A stretch of DNA of 64,000 bases, from contig NC_134018.1 in NCBI RefSeq assembly GCF_040712315.1, positions 42,409,335 through 42,473,334 of the forward strand, in the 5' to 3' direction. Shown in pieces: positions 59,025-64,000 of the stretch. Each line of letters begins with the position of its first letter. Position 1 is the stretch's first letter. The stretch is from Castanea sativa (taxonomy: Eukaryota > Streptophyta > Magnoliopsida > Fagales > Fagaceae). The position numbers were made by a program, and so were the translations under genes. The notes under the pieces were generated by a model. The model saw nothing but the letters and a program-made list of their open reading frames with translations. It was not told the origin of the DNA and searched no databases.

Positions 59025-59689
59025 TGATGGGGTATAATAAAATGCAACTCCAGCATCGTCCATGGAGGTTGTCCAGGACAAGACTAGGAAAGCAAATGTT
59101 GAAAGAACCTCGTCCTGGGAGATCGTCCTTACAGGAGAATACTTGGACGAGGTTCTCATGGTCAGATTTTACAAAACATCACCATCTCTTCCAAGGGAGC
59201 CATTAACCTCTTCCTTACAAGGTCGTCCATAGGGGAACAACCTTCTTGGGAAGCGAAGTACGCTAGACAAGAGGACCCCTGGACAAGCCTTTAGCACTTA
59301 GGAAAATTCCTAAGTGTGCACCACGACTCTTTATTACACGCATAACTTCTAGTGACCGTTATGTGAGAAAAACGTAACTCTTAATCAGTTGTGGAAGTTA
59401 TCCTTGAACTCTCACACCTCCTCAAATCCAGGGGAGGTTACGAGTTTGATAACTGTCTTTAGGACACTATATAAACTTTCATTCAGACCAAAAAAGGTAC
59501 GTTTTACATTTCTTAAAAAGTTGAAACTCCAAAATTATAGAGAGAAAAACTAACTTTACCATCGGAGGGTTCTTGGCCGGCAACCCCAGTCACCTTTGAT
59601 CGATTTTCTTCCTTTTTCAGGCCATCAAGATAGCCAGTAGTCCTTTTAAGTCCGAAGCATCCAGCCTACTGATTTTCTTCGCATCATCA
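59025..59689 (+). repeat. 5' LTR of the second gypsy element
   Basis: Starts TGATGGGGTATAAT, where MULE inverted-repeat similarity stops, and ends CATCATCA, two bases before the primer site. TATA box TATATAA at 59,468-59,474. The start could be 59,021. Confidence 0.7.
59468..59474 (+). promoter_or_regulatory. TATA box in the second gypsy LTR
   Basis: CTATATAAAC within the LTR, about 220 bp before its end, a usual U3 placement. Confidence 0.55.
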
Positions 59690-59691
59690 TT

Positions 59692-59708
59692 TGGCGTCGT
59701 CTGTGGGA
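59692..59708 (+). other. primer-binding site of the second gypsy element
   Basis: TGGCGTCGTCTGTGGGA follows the LTR by two bases. It differs by one base from TGGCGCCGTCTGTGGGA, common in plant Tat-type elements. Confidence 0.8.
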
Positions 59709-59860
59709 AAAACGTTTTCTTTTCGTTCGATTGATTGTTTTCAACGATTAGCCTTTCCTAGACAAAAGGCTAAATGGTTTGAACAAGATCAAGAGCTACC
59801 AGCCCAGGCCACCAGGAGAGTAGGGATGCTTCTAGTAATCCCCTCCGTGATCGTCAGTCA

Positions 59861-62056
59861 GTGCCTGTCATGCAACCGCCTTTTGTTCAACATATACAGT
59901 CCATGGCTACCGTTATGGTGGAATTGACCCGTCAGAATCAAGAGTTGAACAGGGAGATCAATCTAAGGAGGCAGCCCCATGATGGGCACACGGAAGGACG
60001 ATCCCAAAGTCTAGAAGGTAGAGGAGAAAATGTTAAGTCCGAAAATCAGTCAAGGGGTACTGCTTCAAGAAGAGTGCCACACTTGGAAAGGGAGATGGAC
60101 CAGATGAGAAAAGCCATGGATGAAATGAAGGAGAATATGAGGCGGGCGAACCCCGTGGATGATTTAGTTCACCGAACGGACTCCCCTTTCACGTCTTCCA
60201 TCAATAGTCATCCCTTACCCCCGAAGTTCAAAATGCCTTCTTTGGATTCATATGATGGAAACCGAGAACCCTGTGATCACATCGCTACTTTCAAGACCAC
60301 CATGCACTTTTAGGGGGTTTCGGACGAGATTATGTGCAAAGCATTCCCTACCACACTTAAGGGACCAGCACGGGTGTGGTTCAACAAAATACCCCTAAAC
60401 TCTGTGGGATCGTTCGAGGAGTTGAGTAAGTTGTTTGTCAATAATTTCATTGAAGGACAATGCCACAAACATTACTTTTCCAGTTTACTAACTATTGAGC
60501 AAAGGGAGAATGAGAGTTTACGATCCTTCATTATCCGGTTCAACAGAGAAGCTTTGACAATGGATGAGAAAGACGACAAGTTATTATTGGCCACCTTCCA
60601 CAATGGGGTCAACTCTGACTTGTTCATTCATAAGGTTTACAAGTAAGAACCACAGACTATGGCTGAGCTCATCCATTCGGCCCAAAATTTCATGAATGCT
60701 GAAGACACTATTATAGCCAAGAAGAGAAAGAGGTTAGAACGCTCGGAAGCAGGTCACCAACGTTATCCAGATCAGGGTCCTCGTCCAAAAAAGTCTTGGG
60801 CAGAAGAGAAAAAAGAAAAAGATGGTAAGAAGGCGAGTTCCTTAGCGAGAAATCAGCAATACACACCCCTGAATATGCCATTAGAGCAGGTGCTTACGCA
60901 AATCAAGGATGATCCGTCCTTAAAGTGGCCAGAGAAAATGAAAAGAGATCCTAATAAGCGCAATAGGAATAAGTATTGCCGCTTTCACAAAGACCATGGG
61001 CATGACACGGACAAGTGTTTTGATTTGAAGCAGCAGATAGAGAATCTTATCAAACAAGCGAAGTTGAGAAATTTCTTTGGACGAGACTAGAGAGATGAGA
61101 AGCTGAAGGCCAAGGTGGAAGAGTCATTACGACCCCCACTTGGAGAAATAAGAGTTATTATGGGAGGAACCTCGGCAGCTCAGTCGTCCAAGTCGAGGAA
61201 TACATACTTGAAGGCGGTGCAAAAAGTCCAGCTGTTTAGACGATCTCCCAGGACGAGGGGAGCAGAAGAGCAAGCTATCACGTTCACGGACGAGGATGCT
61301 GGACGAGTTCACCACCCGCACGATGACGTGATAGTCATTACCCTACTCATTGCTAATTATATGACTAGAAGGGTATTGGTAGACAATGGCAGTTCGACAG
61401 ACAGTCTGTATTATTCGGCCTTCCAACAAATGAGGCTAGAACGAGATCAACTTTGACCAGTGAATTCACCCTTGGTGGGATTTGGAGGAATGAAGGTGCA
61501 TCCTGTGGGCACCATCACATTACCAGTGGTGGTTGGAACGTATTCGCAGCAGATAGCCAAAGAGGTAAATTTTCTTGTTGTTGATTGTTCATCGTCATAT
61601 AATGCTATTATTGGAAGGCCAACTCTAAATAGTTGGAAGGCGATAACCTCTACCTAGCATTTGTCCGTCAAATTCCCAACCGAGCATGGTGTGGGTCAAG
61701 TACAAGGAGATCAGCTAGCCGCCAGAGAGTGCTACTTAGCCATGTTGGTGATGGACGAACACGTACAGACAATGAGCATAGACGAGAGAAGGATTGCCGC
61801 GGAGCCCATTGAGGTGTTAGAAGATGTCCCTTTGGACGAAAGCAGACCGGAGAAGTTTACTAGAATTGGGGCGAGCATGGAAGAAGAGGCAAAGCGTACT
61901 CTGGTCCAGTTTTTGAAGAAAAGCCTTGATATCTTTGCATGGAGTCATGAGGATATGCCGGATATTGATCCAAGCATCATTACTCACCGTCTGAATGTGT
62001 GTCCCTACTCCAAAGAAGAAGAGGGTTTTTGCTCCTATGTGAGACAATGCCATTAA
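59861..62056 (+). pseudogene. gag-protease of the second gypsy element
   Basis: One frame runs from MPVMQPPFVQHIQ to 62,056. It has an N-terminal coiled coil (LEREMDQMRKAMDEMKENM), capsid (MCKAFPTTL, FEELSKLFVNNF, NESLRSFIIRFN), zinc-knuckle-like YCRFHKDHGHDTDKC (about 60,976) and protease VDNGSS (about 61,380) with IIGRPTLN (about 61,610). It then enters the RT N-terminus (DIFAWSHEDMPDIDPSIITHRLNV). In-frame stops end at 60,313, 60,646, 61,090, 61,456 and 61,657. At the first, TAG stands where Gln (CAG) is expected. A frame slip near 62,005 separates it from RT. Confidence 0.9.
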
Positions 62057-63640
62057 AGAAGAAGTCCAAAAGTTGATTACCGCGAAGTTCATCCGAGAAG
62101 TTTATTATCCAAACTGGTTGGCGAACATAGTCATGGTAAAGAAGGCCAACGGCAAATGGCGAATGTGCGTAGACTTTACTGACTTAAACAAGGCTTGCCC
62201 CAAGGACAATTATCCACTGCCACGCATTGACCAGCTGGTAGACTTGACGGCAGGTCACAGACTGCTGAGCTTCATGGACGCCTTCTCAGGCTACAACCAA
62301 ATAAAGATGGACAAGGCAAATCAAGAGAAGACTTCATTCATTACTAGCCAAGGGTTATTTTGCTACAAGGTAATGCCTTTTGGTTTAAAGAACACGGGGG
62401 CAACTTACCAAAGACTGGTTAACCACATGTTCCGTCCCCAAATTAGGCGAAATGTGGAAGTTTATATAGATGATATGTTGGTAAAGAGTCTGGACGAGGG
62501 GAAGCATCTAGACGACCTTCAAGAAACCTTTGATACACTTTGGTGATATAACATGAAATTAAATCCAAGCAAGTGTGCTTTCGGAGTTTTGTTGGGGAAG
62601 TTTATGGGGTTCATGGTTTCACACAGAGGAATCGAGGAAAATCCAGACAAAATCCAGGCGATACTAAGTATGGAACCACCGAAGAATGTCAAAGAAGTCC
62701 AGTGTCTTACCGAACGAGTTGCCGCCCTTAACAGATTTGTTTCAAAAGCTACTGACAAGTGTTTGTCATTCTTTAAAGTCCTTAGGAAGGCATTTGAGTG
62801 GACGGACGAGTGTCACAACGACACCATTGCTGAGCCCATCTGTACCCGATGAAGAATTGTATTTGTATTTGGCAGTGTCCCTGCACACTGTGAGCTCAGC
62901 GTTAGTCAAAGAAGAGGGGCGGATTCAGAAACCAGTTTACTATACGAGCAGGGCACTGAGAGGAGCGAAAGGACGATACCTGATGATAAAGAAGCTAGCC
63001 TTTGCTTTAATCACGGCTTCTAGGAAGCTGAGACATTATTTTCAAGCCCATATTATCAACGTCCTAACAGATCATCCCCTAAAGAAGGCGATGAACAAGT
63101 TGGAAGCTGCAGGGCGACTAATCCAATGGGCAGTGGAACTTAGTGAATTTGATGTCAGATACCAGCCGAGGAGCACGATAAAGGCACAAGCGTTAGCGGA
63201 TTTCATTGCGGAGTTCACCCCCAGCCAGGACGAGCTGGACAAAGACGAAGTTGAAAGGTGGGTTATTAATGTAGATGGATTGTCCACATTATACACAAGG
63301 GGGATTGGAGTCATACTCAGGTCCCCAGAGGGTAACAAGCTGGAGTATGCAGCCCGTTTGCAATACCAAACCACCAACAATGAAGCTGAGTATGAAGCAT
63401 TACTCAAAGGACTGGAATTGGCTAAGTCCCTAGGGGCAGAATCAATAATAGTCAAAGGAGATTCTCAGCTAGTCATTAATCAAGTGAATGGAATGTGTGA
63501 TGCTAAGGAAGATCAGATGAAGAAATATCTAAGCAAAGTGAGGCGGCTTGTTCAAAAATTTACAAAAGTGAGTTTTGTCTAACTCCCAAGGGAAGAAAAT
63601 GTGGAGGCAGATGCCTTGGTGAAAGCAGCTTCAGGAGGAT
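62000..63640 (+). pseudogene. RT and RNase H of the second gypsy element
   Basis: RT: KKANGKWRMCVDFTDLNKACPKD (about 62,135), FMDAFSGYNQIKMD (about 62,270), [16 protein letters not shown] (about 62,370) and catalytic YIDDMLVKS (about 62,461). TGA at 62,544-62,546 then the thumb. A frame slip near 62,825, then the first RNase H-like domain (YYTSRALRGAKGRY, HYFQAHIINVLTDHPL). The second RNase H follows (NVDGLSTLYTRGIGVIL, NNEAEYEALLKGLELA, VKGDSQLVINQV) and ends near 63,582. Two RNase H-like domains in a row are typical of gypsy pol. Confidence 0.92.
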
Positions 63641-64000
63641 GAGTTATGGACGAGTACGACGGAATCCAATACATGCCGAGCATAGACCTCCCAGATATAC
63701 AGCAAATAGGAGGGGGAGAAAATTGGACGAGTCCAATAATAATCTATCTTAAGGATGAAAGGCTTCTGGAAGACAAGAGCGAGGCTAGAAAGCTAAGGGT
63801 CAGGGCAACCAAGTACGTCCTCATAAACGAAGTGCTATACAAGTGAGGATTTTCTCAGCCTTACCTATGGTGCCTAGCTCCGGACGAGTCAAACTATGTT
63901 TTGAGGGAAGTTCATGAAAGAGCATGCGAGAATCATTCAGGAGCATGCGAGAATCATTCAGGAGCAAGATCGCTAGTCCATAAGTTCGTCCATGCAGGCT
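63641..64000 (+). pseudogene. start of integrase of the second gypsy element, cut by window end
   Basis: EARKLRVRATKYVLINEVLYK, a stop (63,844-63,846), GFSQPYLWCL, then the zinc-binding His region VHERACENHSGA. A 21-bp tandem duplication (63,922-63,942 and 63,943-63,963) repeats ACENHSG and would disturb the HHCC spacing. Confidence 0.85.

Larger units (their letters stand above)
59025..64000 (+). mobile_element. second Ty3/gypsy element, Tat-type, 3' part outside window
   Basis: A 5' LTR, primer site, gag, protease, RT and RNase H occur in order on the + strand, and the integrase begins before the window ends. Motifs match the first element block by block, at lower divergence from an open frame: gag-protease stays in one frame for 2.2 kb with only five stops. 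It is a different, younger copy or subfamily. Confidence 0.9.

Noticed and set aside
1..64000. tRNA, rRNA, snoRNA or microRNA genes
   Set aside because: I looked for tRNA A/B boxes and rRNA cores and saw none convincing; the primer sites only match tRNA 3' ends.

Overview
The window is nuclear DNA of a woody eudicot. Support for this: an intron-rich plastid-type anthranilate synthase gene, an LRR receptor kinase of the plant non-RD class, plant-specific retrotransposon lineages, long AT microsatellites, and more than 60 percent transposable-element sequence. The mix of elements reminds me of Fagales (oak or chestnut group), but that is a weak inference. I see no bacterial, organellar or viral genome features and no CRISPR.

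Layout. 1-9.5 kb: the 3' two thirds of a decayed Ty3/gypsy element of the Tat type. It runs gag, protease, reverse transcriptase, RNase H and integrase on the + strand, then a 71-bp tandem repeat, an extra ORF on the opposite strand, and a 3' LTR. 9.5-21.3 kb: gene-free DNA with three related solo LTRs (two with perfect 5-bp target duplications), a hAT-like element, MITE-like hairpins and two 5'-truncated LINEs. 22.0-27.2 kb: the one apparently intact host gene, the anthranilate synthase alpha subunit (11 coding exons, 581 residues). 29.5-33.6 kb: an LRR receptor kinase of the EFR/Xa21 class, complete in structure but broken by one in-frame TGA in the ATP-binding loop.

35.3-54.4 kb: two decayed copies of the ribosomal stalk protein P0 gene, and between them a nested transposon stack. 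Element A (36,338-52,335, minus strand, Ty1/copia type, TSD ATTGC) contains a plus-oriented copia element B (40,071-49,460) and a solo LTR of A's own family (50,079-51,063, TSD AACTC). B in turn contains a solo LTR of its own family (41,905-43,318, TSD GATCT). Element A shows gag and a C-terminal acidic ORF but no recognisable pol, so it looks non-autonomous.

54.4-59.0 kb: a Mutator-like (MULE) transposon with roughly 300-bp terminal inverted repeats. It sits in a P0 exon and holds a broken transposase and a LINE fragment. 59.0-64.0 kb: the 5' part of a second Tat-type gypsy element, whose LTR abuts the MULE end.

The host genes do not form a pathway. Anthranilate synthase makes anthranilate for tryptophan in the plastid; the receptor kinase would be a plasma-membrane immune-type receptor. 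I found no clearly new biological system. The most informative content is the insertion history, the pol-less element A, the two-stranded coding plan of the Tat element, the nonsense mutation in the receptor kinase, and the palindrome-rich MULE ends.
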